Assembly: GCA_021782675.1 (NCBI GenBank)
Contig: JAJXUS010000005.1
Span: 1 to 15,017 of the forward strand
DNA: 15,017 nucleotides
Direction of reading: 5' to 3'
From: Acidobacteriota bacterium
GTDB taxonomy: Bacteria > Acidobacteriota > Terriglobia > Terriglobales > Acidobacteriaceae
Shown here: in pieces, positions 1 through 7,771 of the stretch
How the letters are laid out: every line of letters starts with the position of its first letter
How positions within the stretch are numbered: the stretch's first letter is position 1
Made by a program: the position numbers and the translations under genes
The notes under the pieces: generated by a model
Database searches by the model: none
Seen by the model: only the letters and a program-made list of their open reading frames with translations
What the model was told of the DNA's origin: nothing

Positions 1-459
1 AGTGACAATGGCGCCTATGCCCATCTTCAGGCAACCCGCCCCCAAACCGCGGCCTACGCCTTGAACGATTCTCCCGCAGGATTAGCAGCCTGGATTCTCG
101 AAAAGTTTCGCGACTGGTCCGATTGTAGTGGCGACCTTACCCGCAGTTTTTCTCTCGACGAACTTCTTACAAATGTGACGCTCTACTACCTCACCGAGAC
201 CATCTCCTCATCGTTCCGCATGTACTACGAGGGCAGACTCAAATCACTACACTTCGCGGCCTCCGATTTCATTCATACGCCGTGCGCCATCGCTTGCTTT
301 CCCCGTGAAATTTACATGCCGCCGCGCGAGTGGGTGGCCCGTGGCTATAACGTTCAACGCTGGACGCAGATGCCCGCAGGCGGTCACTTCGCTGCGTTGG
401 AAAGGCCGGCCCTGCTCGCCGCCGACCTGCGCGAATTTCTGCGCACACTGCGTGGCTGA
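1..459 (+). CDS. Epoxide-hydrolase-like alpha/beta hydrolase, C-terminal part (5' truncated by window edge)
   Basis: The frame is open from base 1 to the TGA at 457-459, so the window holds about 152 C-terminal residues of a longer gene; the TTG at 61 is internal. The fragment resembles the C-terminal part of soluble epoxide hydrolases with an EHN-type N-terminus. The features I recognise are AYAHLQATRPQT, the ALNDSPAGLAAWILEKF segment, the cap-region sequence TNVTLYYLTETISSSFRMYYE, and a PAGGHFAALERP motif near the end. The His of GGHFAA is the expected catalytic histidine of the Asp-His-Asp/Glu triad. The nucleophile lies upstream and cannot be seen. Family enzymes open epoxides to diols in the cytoplasm. 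No intact gene sits close enough to suggest a substrate. A haloalkane-dehalogenase-like or other alpha/beta hydrolase is the alternative. Confidence 0.85.
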   Translation, partial: SDNGAYAHLQATRPQTAAYALNDSPAGLAAWILEKFRDWSDCSGDLTRSFSLDELLTNVTLYYLTETISSSFRMYYEGRLKSLHFAASDFIHTPCAIACFPREIYMPPREWVARGYNVQRWTQMPAGGHFAALERPALLAADLREFLRTLRG

Positions 460-693
460 GATATGGGACGTGGCAGCCCGGTCTCGCGTCATTGCTGTCC
501 CTCGCGGATCGATTTTGACTCCTTCAGTGGGGGCGTCGACGCGTGAGGCCCGTTCCATTTGCGGACACTTTGTCCGGGAGTGAACAGTCCTTGCGGGCTC
601 GTAAGCAGCCGGGCCCTTGCATGCAAAGGATTTAGGACAAAACAGAACGGACGCTGAAGTGCATAAGCGTACAGAGTATCTGGAGAATTCCCC
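460..693. other. Intergenic region upstream of the ABC permease
   Basis: No convincing gene is present; the open frames crossing it are shadows. A short 5-bp hairpin (CGGAC at 562-566, GTCCG at 572-576) is followed by GGGAG and is too weak to call a terminator. A Shine-Dalgarno GGAG at 682-685 precedes the permease ATG at 694 with an 8-base spacer. The permease promoter must lie here or upstream, but I could not place a convincing -35/-10 pair. Confidence 0.5.
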
Positions 694-3225
694 ATGCATG
701 ACATCGCCGCCGCGTTCCGAACACTGCGTAAAGCCCCCGCCTTTGTCGTGACCGTCGTTCTGACTATCGCGCTCGGCATTGGCGCCAATACCGCCATCTT
801 TACGCTGGTGCACGCCGTGCTTCTGCGCTCCCTGCCCGTGCGCGATCCAAGGATGCTATACACCGTCGGTTCCGACACGAGCCGCAGTGGCGTGATGAGC
901 GCTTTGCCGGAGAGTGGGAACTTGTCCACATTCTCCTACGACCTTTACAAGCACCTGCGCAATACCACGCCCGGTCTCGAACAACTCGCCGCCCTGCAGT
1001 CCGGTCGCGAAAGAATGAATGTGCGCGAGGACCAGCAACTGGCGAAATCCGAGGGCACCGAATACGTATCTGGCAACTATTTCTCCACGCTCGGCATTGG
1101 AGCCTTCGCAGGCCGGATGTTCAGCCAACAGGACGACACTCCGGCGGCGGCGCCAGCGGCCGTGATGAGCTATGCAGCCTGGCAGGCAGACTATGCCAGC
1201 GACCCGAGCGTAGTGGGCAAGGCCTTTACCTTTCAGGGCCACCCGATCACGGTCGTTGGGATTGCGCCGCCGGGTTTCTATGGCGATCGGATCAGCACGT
1301 CGCCCCCTGCATTCTGGCTGCCGCTCGCAGTGGAACCGGCGATTGAAGGCAGCTTCTCCATCCTCCACAGTCCGACCAGCAGTTGGCTGTATCTGCTGAG
1401 CCGTGTAAAGCCGGACACGAGCCTTCGCCCGCTGGAAGAGCAGATGACGGGAAATGTAAGGAACTGGCTGGCGACGCAGCCGGATTACACGCGGAACGGC
1501 GGTGCCGCGCTGATTGCGAAGCAACAGATCAGGCTGTTTCGCGGCGGTAGTGGCATTCAGCAACTGCAGCACCAGGAAAGCACCGGCCTCTATCTGCTGA
1601 TGGCGATCTCTGGCCTCGTCCTTCTGGTCGCCTGTGCCAACGTCGCCAATCTGCTGCTGGCAAAAGGGTCGGCCAGCCGCGCGGATACTTCGCTCCGGAT
1701 CGCGCTTGGGGCACAGCGCAGCCGCATCGTACGCCGGATGTTGAGCGAGAGTGTCCTGCTATCTTGTCTTGGCGGTGCGGTCGGGCTCGCCCTGGCGTAT
1801 CTGGGCACTCGCTTGATCCTCTCGCTCGCCTTTCCCGATTCGCCGCACCTTCCGATCCACGCGAGTCCTTCGTTGGCCGTACTCGGGTTCGCGTTCCTGT
1901 TGTCTCTGGTGACCGGCGCCATCTTCGGTGTCGCGCCTGCGTGGATGTCCTCCCGCGCCGACCCTGCGGAGGCGCTGCGCGGTGCAAACCGGTCCACACG
2001 AGATCGTGTCTCCTTGCCGCAACGATCGCTGATCGTCTTTCAGGCCGCACTCTCCCTGATGTTATTGGTTGGCGCCGGTCTTTTGACGCGCAGCCTGGTC
2101 CGTCTGCAACAGCAGAACTTCGGGTTTCTGACCGCCAACCGGTATGTCGTACAGATCAATCCGGCAGGCGCCGGGTACACGGTCGCGACACTCCCTGCGT
2201 TCTATCGGGCGGTGCAGGATCGATTTGGAGCCTTGCCGAACGTGGCGAATGTGGGCCTGGCGCTCTACAGCCCTCTTTCCGAGACACGGTGGTCTACGGG
2301 CATCAACATCGCTGGACGCCCAGCTACCGTGGCCGGCGATCAGAAGTCCTCTGACATGGATCGTGTCAGCCCGCAATTCTTTGCCGCCATTGGAGAACGG
2401 CTGCTGCGCGGACGTGTCTTCAACGAAGCGGACACCGCAACGTCGCAAGGTGTGGCTGTCGTCAATCAGGAGTTTGCAAAGGAATTCTTCCCTGGCGAGA
2501 ACCCGGTCGGGCGGTCTTTTGGAGCCGAGCCGGGACGTTCCGACACCCACCGGATCATTGGAGTCGTCGCCGACGCGAAGTTCGCAGATCCAGCGACCGA
2601 GCCCCATCCGATGTACTTCTTGCCGCCCATGCAGCGGGTCCCGGGCTTGAGTCCCGCTCAGACGGCCAACGAAACGCAAGCATTGTTTAACCGAGCCATC
2701 ATCCTGGACTTCAAGACACCCCCGCAGAATGTCGACGCGCTCGTGCGCAGGACACTGGGAGACATCAACCCGAACCTGACCGTCGACGGTCTCCATACGC
2801 TGGAGTATCAGGTGAACGGCAACTTCACCGAAAACCGGCTGATCTCGCGGCTGGCCATGCTGTTTGGCCTTCTGGCGCTCATGCTGGCCGCGATAGGCCT
2901 GTATGGTGTCACGTCATACCGGGTAGCGCGCCGAACCAGCGAGATTGGGTTGCGAATGGCGCTGGGAGCGACACGCGGCCGGATTTTGCTCATGGTCCTG
3001 GGAGGAGCGTTTGCAGAGGTCGGGCTCGGTCTCGCAATTGGGATACCTGGGGCGCTCCTGGGTGCACGCTCAATTGCCAGCCTGCTCTATGGAGTAACAC
3101 CTTATGACCCTGTCAGCATCCTGCTCGCGACAGCGGCCCTGGCGCTGGCGGCCGGGGCTGCTGCTATGCTTCCCGCCGGCCGGGCGGCCAGCACGGAACC
3201 GATGATTGCCTTGCGAACGGAATAG
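694..3225 (+). CDS. MacB/FtsX-type ABC transporter permease, acidobacterial duplicated orphan permease (ADOP)-like
   Basis: The 843-residue product has the two-half architecture of the acidobacterial orphan permeases. TM1 is at about 17-46 with the typical LTIALGIGANTAIF signature, followed by a MacB-like periplasmic domain (about 50-285). The first FtsX domain holds TMs near 299-323, 352-376 and 394-416 and contains VACANVANLLLAKG and LRIALGAQRSRIVRR. TM5 at about 445-467 starts the second half, with a second periplasmic domain (about 480-710) and a second FtsX domain (about 720-836) containing RRTSEIGLRMALGATRG. No ABC ATPase gene lies within the window, which fits the 'orphan' label. MacB-like permeases usually couple cytoplasmic ATP hydrolysis to periplasmic work rather than move substrate through the membrane; the substrate here is unknown. 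ATG 694 is supported by GGAG at 682-685. The following gene begins 77 bp downstream on the same strand and may be co-transcribed. Confidence 0.92.
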   Translation: MHDIAAAFRTLRKAPAFVVTVVLTIALGIGANTAIFTLVHAVLLRSLPVRDPRMLYTVGSDTSRSGVMSALPESGNLSTFSYDLYKHLRNTTPGLEQLAALQSGRERMNVREDQQLAKSEGTEYVSGNYFSTLGIGAFAGRMFSQQDDTPAAAPAAVMSYAAWQADYASDPSVVGKAFTFQGHPITVVGIAPPGFYGDRISTSPPAFWLPLAVEPAIEGSFSILHSPTSSWLYLLSRVKPDTSLRPLEEQMTGNVRNWLATQPDYTRNGGAALIAKQQIRLFRGGSGIQQLQHQESTGLYLLMAISGLVLLVACANVANLLLAKGSASRADTSLRIALGAQRSRIVRRMLSESVLLSCLGGAVGLALAYLGTRLILSLAFPDSPHLPIHASPSLAVLGFAFLLSLVTGAIFGVAPAWMSSRADPAEALRGANRSTRDRVSLPQRSLIVFQAALSLMLLVGAGLLTRSLVRLQQQNFGFLTANRYVVQINPAGAGYTVATLPAFYRAVQDRFGALPNVANVGLALYSPLSETRWSTGINIAGRPATVAGDQKSSDMDRVSPQFFAAIGERLLRGRVFNEADTATSQGVAVVNQEFAKEFFPGENPVGRSFGAEPGRSDTHRIIGVVADAKFADPATEPHPMYFLPPMQRVPGLSPAQTANETQALFNRAIILDFKTPPQNVDALVRRTLGDINPNLTVDGLHTLEYQVNGNFTENRLISRLAMLFGLLALMLAAIGLYGVTSYRVARRTSEIGLRMALGATRGRILLMVLGGAFAEVGLGLAIGIPGALLGARSIASLLYGVTPYDPVSILLATAALALAAGAAAMLPAGRAASTEPMIALRTE

Positions 3226-3302
3226 AGACCTGCTCTGCGTACCCTCGCTTATTGGCGGGGAGTCCACACCTCACTCTTGATAGCCCGGAGTCCGTCCTTC
3301 TG

Positions 3303-4160
3303 ATGAACAAACTGTCGAAATCGGTTTCATGGCCGATCCTCACTGTCGGAGCAATCGTCACAATGGTCGTGTCCTTAAGCGTGCATGCGGTCATGCTTCA
3401 GGGTTTCCATGTTCCCTACCCGAGTGGCTTTCCCTCCTCCGGCTGGGCACGCCTGCCGGACGGAATCCTCTCCGCATTCGGAGCGATTTATCTCTCGGCG
3501 CATCTCCCGGAAAGCATTCGAAGACGCAGCTTTGTCCTTCGGTGTGGGCTTGTATTTTTAATGCTGGCGACAATCCGCGAGACTTTTTTTCGCGATCCAT
3601 TCATGGAGTTCATCAATCTCAGCAACTTCACGCTTTACCCCTTCCTCGACAACGTACCAAATCTGCTTCCGCTGGCCGTCATCGCCATAGGCGTCGAAAG
3701 CTGGACCCGCCGGAGACACCGCTTTATCGCGAACGTCGTCGCGGCGGCACTACTGGCCGCAATCGCCGGGCTGCTCGTCCAGCCACTCGCTGATCACGCT
3801 TTCGCCGGCGTAACCGCCTTCACAGAATCACGGGAAGGCCATCAGCGGTATGGCCTTCCCTACGATTGGCACATTCTTGTGCCCGCATATCTCACCTTCC
3901 TTGAGCCTGTCATCGCTGCGCTGGTGATTGGCGGCGCGGTCCGTAATAACCTTCCCCGTAAATCGCTCACCCGATTCGGCATCACGGCAGCCCTCATTGT
4001 CGCGCTGAAGGGGCCAGTAGTTGCCCCTTTCATAAATATCCATTATGCGAATACAGGTCCTCTCACGGCTTTTCTAAGCTTCGCGCAGTTCAGTTTTGAG
4101 ACCATGGTTCTGGGGGTTCTTGCAGCAGCGACAGTACAGCTTGCATTTCGCGTCGATTGA
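3303..4160 (+). CDS. Multi-pass membrane protein of unknown function
   Basis: I do not recognise this 285-residue protein. It is strongly hydrophobic, with about seven or eight likely membrane spans near residues 10-32, 53-68, 78-93, 119-131, 140-160, 192-213, 224-243 and 258-281. Basic loops such as SIRRRS and WTRRRHR sit between spans. The loop about 161-192 carries several polar and aromatic residues. No catalytic motif or signal-cleavage site is evident. The start was set at ATG 3303 because GGAG lies at 3287-3290 and the first helix follows directly. An in-frame TTG at 3252 would add 17 residues without an obvious Shine-Dalgarno. It is 77 bp downstream of the ABC permease and could share its transcript, but its sequence suggests no role in that system. 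Confidence 0.75.
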   Translation: MNKLSKSVSWPILTVGAIVTMVVSLSVHAVMLQGFHVPYPSGFPSSGWARLPDGILSAFGAIYLSAHLPESIRRRSFVLRCGLVFLMLATIRETFFRDPFMEFINLSNFTLYPFLDNVPNLLPLAVIAIGVESWTRRRHRFIANVVAAALLAAIAGLLVQPLADHAFAGVTAFTESREGHQRYGLPYDWHILVPAYLTFLEPVIAALVIGGAVRNNLPRKSLTRFGITAALIVALKGPVVAPFINIHYANTGPLTAFLSFAQFSFETMVLGVLAAATVQLAFRVD

Positions 4161-4166
4161 AGGTGG

Positions 4167-4195
4167 CCCACTCAAGCTTTTTTTGCTTGAGTGGG
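4167..4195. terminator. Perfect 11-bp hairpin with a T7 loop between convergent genes
   Basis: CCCACTCAAGC (4167-4177) and GCTTGAGTGGG (4185-4195) are exact inverted repeats flanking TTTTTTT. The hairpin starts 6 bases after the stop codon at 4160 and lies between convergent genes, a natural terminator position. However, the T run is in the loop, not after the stem, so it is not a textbook intrinsic terminator in either direction. It could act as a bidirectional transcription block or protect mRNA 3' ends. It may also be a dispersed palindromic repeat. Confidence 0.55.
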
Positions 4196-4332
4196 GTCAT
4201 ACGTGAGGGGTTGCATTCAGAGGGTGGCACATATCTCACTTGCGCCGTCAACATGAGGGTTATTGCGCAGCCCACATCGCACCTCTCGCCACCAAACGCG
4301 AGACGTCGGCCATCCCGATCCGTTCCCCGCCC

Positions 4333-5193
4333 TTACTTCGTACTGATCTTTATCGCGTCATAGCCGGAGCCGGTGTAGCGAGCATCCACGGTAACGGCCT
4401 GCCCGACCTTCAACCGGTGCGCATCGGCGATTATTGCGGGATAAAAGTGAATGCGGTAGGTTTCGCCGCTCGCGGTATCGGCCACGGCCAGCGCGCGGGC
4501 GTGCAGGTCAAGATAGGTTAAAGTGCCGCCAAAGGTAAAAATCTCGCCCGGCGAAGCCAGAATCGAAATCTTCTGCGCGATTCCCTGTCCTTTGGAGCCC
4601 GGTGCAAACTCCACCGATACCAGCGCTCCCGGCATCAGATCCGACGGGTTGGCCGTCGCGCCCTGCCGGGCGGCCTGTCCAGTTCGTACGATCGGCGTGC
4701 CCGCGGGCACCCGCATCGCAATCAGCTCCCGCGCCAGGCTTCCGCGAACGGTCAGCAGGCCCGTCGCTGGATTCCAGGAACCCACCCTCCCCTCCGTCTC
4801 ACCGCCGGGCTCCTGAGTGAGTACGTGGATACTCACTGCGAAAATATTTGTCCCATCCAGGACCGTCTGCACCGAGGCGTTTTTCGCCGGAGTCAGCCCG
4901 CGCAGTGACTTCTTTACACCGTTCACAAAGTAGCCGGTGCGCTCATCGTAGAGAATTTTGATCCGTTTGCCGCCGTAGGGCACAAGCGTCAACTGGTCCC
5001 GCACCGGATCCACGCCGCGAATTTCTCCCCCCAGAACGGTCGTCTTTCCGTCCGGAATGGCGGCCAGCGCCGGGAGGTTGGACGCCGACCGGCCGGCCGG
5101 CTGTGCCGCAGATGGCCGGGCCGCAGGGCTCTGCGCCCACAAACCAGTGCAGGTCAATCCGCCCGCTAACAGCAGAACGATCCAACGGGTCAT
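4333..5193 (-). CDS. Exported beta-rich protein with three DUF5666-like repeats
   Basis: This 286-residue protein starts with a clear Sec signal peptide: MTRW, a hydrophobic core and GLWA before Q21. A Pro/Ala/Ser-rich linker runs to about residue 45. Three similar beta-rich segments follow, at about 52-123, 133-212 and 219-284. Each follows a 'G-x-V/I ... L-x-V ... G-x-x-V-x-V ... A-x-K-I' pattern that resembles DUF5666 OB-like repeats; that family label is my inference. No catalytic residues stand out, and a periplasmic or surface role is likely. The start was set at ATG 5193 because the minus strand reads AAAGGGG just upstream and the signal peptide begins there; upstream in-frame codons would bury it. 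The gene is convergent with the membrane protein before it and divergent from the TPR gene. Confidence 0.75.
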   Translation of the reverse strand: MTRWIVLLLAGGLTCTGLWAQSPAARPSAAQPAGRSASNLPALAAIPDGKTTVLGGEIRGVDPVRDQLTLVPYGGKRIKILYDERTGYFVNGVKKSLRGLTPAKNASVQTVLDGTNIFAVSIHVLTQEPGGETEGRVGSWNPATGLLTVRGSLARELIAMRVPAGTPIVRTGQAARQGATANPSDLMPGALVSVEFAPGSKGQGIAQKISILASPGEIFTFGGTLTYLDLHARALAVADTASGETYRIHFYPAIIADAHRLKVGQAVTVDARYTGSGYDAIKISTK

Positions 5194-5397
5194 TCCGTAC
5201 CCCTTTAGCTTCAGTACAGTAACGCTCTTAGATGGTAGCAACCCGCGATCCGGCGGTCTGCAAAGTTTTACACGGTTTGTGCATCTTTCTTTCAGCGGCG
5301 TTGTTCGGCCCTCCGGCAACGTCCCTGTGCAGTATGCATCTTAAAAGGAACGACTTTGGATGTTCAGTTGCAACACTGTTGCCTGAAGGAGTGGTTG
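5194..5397. promoter_or_regulatory. Divergent intergenic region between the exported protein and the TPR-led gene set
   Basis: About 200 bp separates two divergently transcribed genes, so promoters for both should lie here. On the minus strand, TTGCTA and TGTACT stand 17 bases apart within about 40 bases of the ATG at 5193, each matching 4 of 6 sigma-70 consensus positions; this is weak evidence. I could not assign the plus-strand promoter with confidence. No inverted repeat strong enough to call an operator was seen. Confidence 0.35.
5386..5391 (+). promoter_or_regulatory. Shine-Dalgarno AAGGAG that selects the GTG start of the TPR gene
   Basis: AAGGAG lies 6 bases before the GTG at 5398. 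An earlier in-frame TTG at 5356 also has a purine-rich AAAAGGAA (5343-5350) in front. The GTG start gives a clean signal peptide (MSRG, hydrophobic core, PARA). The TTG start would add 14 residues with two cysteines ahead of it. GTG is therefore preferred. Confidence 0.65.
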
Positions 5398-6567
5398 GTG
5401 TCACGAGGCATACACCCAATTTTGATTGCTGCCGCATTGCTCCCCTTGCTTCCGCTTCCCGCAAGGGCCCATGATCTGCGTCTGATGATCCCTCGACGGG
5501 GCGTTCTGACGCCCGTGCAGCGGTTGAACCGCGACGGGGTGCAGGCCGTTCGTCATCATCAGTATGACAAGGCCGAGGGGTTGTTTTACAAGGCCTATCT
5601 CTACGATCCGGCCGATCCCTTCACCCTGAACAATCTGGGATACATCTCGGAGCTGGAAGGCAAGCTGTCGCGGGCGCAGAAGTTCTACAAGCTGGCCGGC
5701 GAGCAAGGCTCCACAGCTACCATTGCCATGAGCAATGCGGATGCCCTGAAGGGCAAGCCGATGATCGATGCGGTCAATGGCCTGGCGAGCGTTCCGATGC
5801 AGGTAAACCGCCTGAATGTCGAGGCCATCAATCTGCTCGGTCAGAATCGCAACTTCGAAGCCGCCTCGATCCTGGACAAGGCACTGAAGCTCCAGCCGGA
5901 CAATCCGTTCACGTTGAACAATCTGGGCGTCGCCGAGGAAGGAACGGGCGACTATCAGGATGCGCTGATGCACTATCAGCAGGCCGCAGACAGCCGGTCG
6001 ACGGAGCCGGTCGTGGTGACGCTCGACCGTTCCTGGCGTGGAAAGCCGGTCAGCCGGATGGCCGCGGCCTCCGCCAAACGCCTGCAGCGCCGCATCCACG
6101 ACACCGGCGAGAACCAGGCGCGCGCCGCCATGTTGACCTGGCGCGGCGTGGCCGCTCTGAACGCCAACGATAACCGCACCGCCGAGGCCGACTTCCGCCA
6201 AGCGTATACCCTGCAGCCGCAGAGCGCGTACACGCTGAACAACATTGGCTATGTGAGCGAACTGGGCGGAGACGTCGAAACGGCACAGTATTTCTACGGA
6301 CGGGCGACAAGCGCACCGGGGGCAAACAGCCGGGTCGGGCTGGCAACGGACTCCGAGTCACAGGGATTGAACGCGGCTGCGGTGACTGCCAGCAATCGCG
6401 ACCTGATGTCCGCCGCGCTTGCGGCCTATCGCCGTCGTGCGCGCCAGCAGACGGCTCCCGTTACTTTAGTACCGCGTGGAAGTTTGACCGATCATCCACA
6501 ACCCAAACAACAGACCGGCCCCAAGCCGGCAACTAATGCAATTGAGACGACTGCACCAAAGTCTTAA
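5398..6567 (+). CDS. Secreted tetratricopeptide-repeat protein
   Basis: The 389-residue product begins with a Sec signal peptide ending PARA-H at about residue 24. Three paired-TPR blocks follow at about 42-104, 139-199 and 245-305. Each contains the same core, (F/Y)TLNN(L/I)G, followed by a helix carrying an acidic-Gly turn and an aromatic-rich end (KFYKLAGEQ, MHYQQAADS, YFYGRATSA). After each TPR pair comes a non-TPR segment of about 40 residues; the first two share a GKP motif. The C-terminus is basic, then Pro/Gln-rich and probably disordered. TPR proteins act as protein-binding scaffolds, and this one should be periplasmic. The next gene starts 15 bp downstream, so the two are very likely co-transcribed. 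Its partner is not identifiable from sequence, though the TonB-like protein two genes on is a candidate. Confidence 0.82.
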   Translation: MSRGIHPILIAAALLPLLPLPARAHDLRLMIPRRGVLTPVQRLNRDGVQAVRHHQYDKAEGLFYKAYLYDPADPFTLNNLGYISELEGKLSRAQKFYKLAGEQGSTATIAMSNADALKGKPMIDAVNGLASVPMQVNRLNVEAINLLGQNRNFEAASILDKALKLQPDNPFTLNNLGVAEEGTGDYQDALMHYQQAADSRSTEPVVVTLDRSWRGKPVSRMAAASAKRLQRRIHDTGENQARAAMLTWRGVAALNANDNRTAEADFRQAYTLQPQSAYTLNNIGYVSELGGDVETAQYFYGRATSAPGANSRVGLATDSESQGLNAAAVTASNRDLMSAALAAYRRRARQQTAPVTLVPRGSLTDHPQPKQQTGPKPATNAIETTAPKS

Positions 6568-6582
6568 TGAGGACTTTCTGAA

Positions 6583-7683
6583 ATGGATGTTTCGAACCAG
6601 AAATTTTCCGGCGCTCGGGGCATGGATCTACTGTCCCGCTTGCTGCTGTGCCCCGCATCCGGCGAGTCAACATCTCGGCTGATCGAGGAGCTGACCCATC
6701 TGAGCCGGGAGTCGTTTGACGAACTGGTCCGCCTGGCCGATTCCAACCACGTCATCATCCGTGCGCTGGAGGTGGCGCGGCCGCTGCTGCAGGCCGCCGG
6801 CGACGCCGAGCGCGAAGGATGGCTGGTGGATGCGCTGCTGGCTGAGCGGGCGCGGATTGAAAATGCAATCCATCATCTGGCGAAGGTCTGCGCCACCTTT
6901 CACGAAAGCGGCTACGACGTCTCGGTCATCAAGTCCCTGGATCACTGGCCGGATATCGGCAGCGACCTGGACCTGTACACCAACACCGAGCCCGAAAAAG
7001 TGATCGCGATGATGCAATCGCACCTGCGTGCGGAGCTGGCGGCCCGCAGTTGGGGCGACCGTCTGGCGCGCAAGTGGAACTTCATCGTTCCGGGGCTGCC
7101 GGAGGCGATTGAAATCCACATGACCCGCATGGGGCAGACCGGGGAGCAGGCGCATTTAGCCTCGCGCATCGCGCGCAACTCCCGGATCGTCCAGATCGAG
7201 GGCCGCGAATTCCGCGTCGCCTCCGTCTCTGACCGGCTGATGATCTCGACACTGCAGCGCATGTACCGCCATTTTTATTTCCGCTTGTGCGACATCCTCG
7301 ATTCTGCAGGTCTGTGCGAGTCCGGCCTGGTGGATTTCCAGGCGTTGCGCGCAGCGGCAACAGCGTGCGGTATCTGGGAAGGAACAGCAACCTATCTAGC
7401 GATCGTCTCCGACTATGTGTGCCGCTATCGCGGCACGCCCGTTCCTCTGCCGGAGTTTGTATGGCAGGCGGCACGCTTCGGGGGTGAGCCGGTATTTTTT
7501 GCGCGCGACTTTTTGCGCGTTCCTATCCTGCCGCAATCGGCAGGACTTTACGGTACTCAGCTATCCGGGCTCCTCAAAAAGCGGGAACTGCAAAGCAGTG
7601 CGCGGCTCGGCCTGCTTCCCTGGCTGGCAACGGCCGCTGCCGTGGGTCAGAAGATCACAGGCAGCGACAAAGGTATCTGGTAA
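6583..7683 (+). CDS. Putative nucleotidyltransferase of the uncharacterised NTP_transf_5 (PF14907-like) type
   Basis: The 366-residue cytoplasmic protein has the hallmarks of a DNA-polymerase-beta-like nucleotidyltransferase. VIKSLDHWPDIGSDLDLY at about 115-132 supplies G126-S127 and the two metal-binding acids D128 and D130. AIEIHM at about 175-180 supplies the likely third acid, E177. K117 aligns with the Lys of the 'LKG' motif usual in this family. A helical C-terminal half, with SDRLMISTLQRMYRHFYFRLCDILD, matches the family layout. The family is uncharacterised and often lies near surface-polysaccharide or peptide-modification genes, so the substrate cannot be stated. The gene follows the TPR gene by 15 bp. 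TGAGGA at 6568-6573, overlapping the end of that intergenic spacer, serves as its Shine-Dalgarno for ATG 6583. Confidence 0.72.
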   Translation: MDVSNQKFSGARGMDLLSRLLLCPASGESTSRLIEELTHLSRESFDELVRLADSNHVIIRALEVARPLLQAAGDAEREGWLVDALLAERARIENAIHHLAKVCATFHESGYDVSVIKSLDHWPDIGSDLDLYTNTEPEKVIAMMQSHLRAELAARSWGDRLARKWNFIVPGLPEAIEIHMTRMGQTGEQAHLASRIARNSRIVQIEGREFRVASVSDRLMISTLQRMYRHFYFRLCDILDSAGLCESGLVDFQALRAAATACGIWEGTATYLAIVSDYVCRYRGTPVPLPEFVWQAARFGGEPVFFARDFLRVPILPQSAGLYGTQLSGLLKKRELQSSARLGLLPWLATAAAVGQKITGSDKGIW

Positions 7684-7689
7684 GCAGCC

Positions 7690-7717
7690 CCATCCGCGGC
7701 GGCAGCGCTGCGGATGG
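7690..7717 (+). terminator. Strong hairpin between the nucleotidyltransferase and TonB-like genes (possible attenuator)
   Basis: Bases 7690-7701 pair with 7706-7717 (12 bp including one G-U) around a 4-base GCAG loop. The hairpin begins 7 bases after the stop at 7683. Only a weak CTTTTAC tract follows, so full termination is unlikely. Partial termination or 3'-end stabilisation of the upstream message is plausible. The GAGGAG just downstream (7733-7738) is too far from the TonB ATG at 7772 to be its Shine-Dalgarno. Confidence 0.55.
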
Positions 7718-7771
7718 TCCACTTTTACGTTGAGGAGACGCCGGACCTTCTGCCTTCGGCAAACACATATT

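Noticed and set aside
247-929. Two overlapping minus-strand open frames across the hydrolase end and permease start
   Set aside because: They lie opposite two genes with clear family signatures, and their products are not protein-like.
7415-7771. In-frame upstream extension of the TonB-like gene
   Set aside because: It overlaps the nucleotidyltransferase gene in another frame, reads as non-protein-like sequence, and a TonB N-terminus is well placed at ATG 7772.
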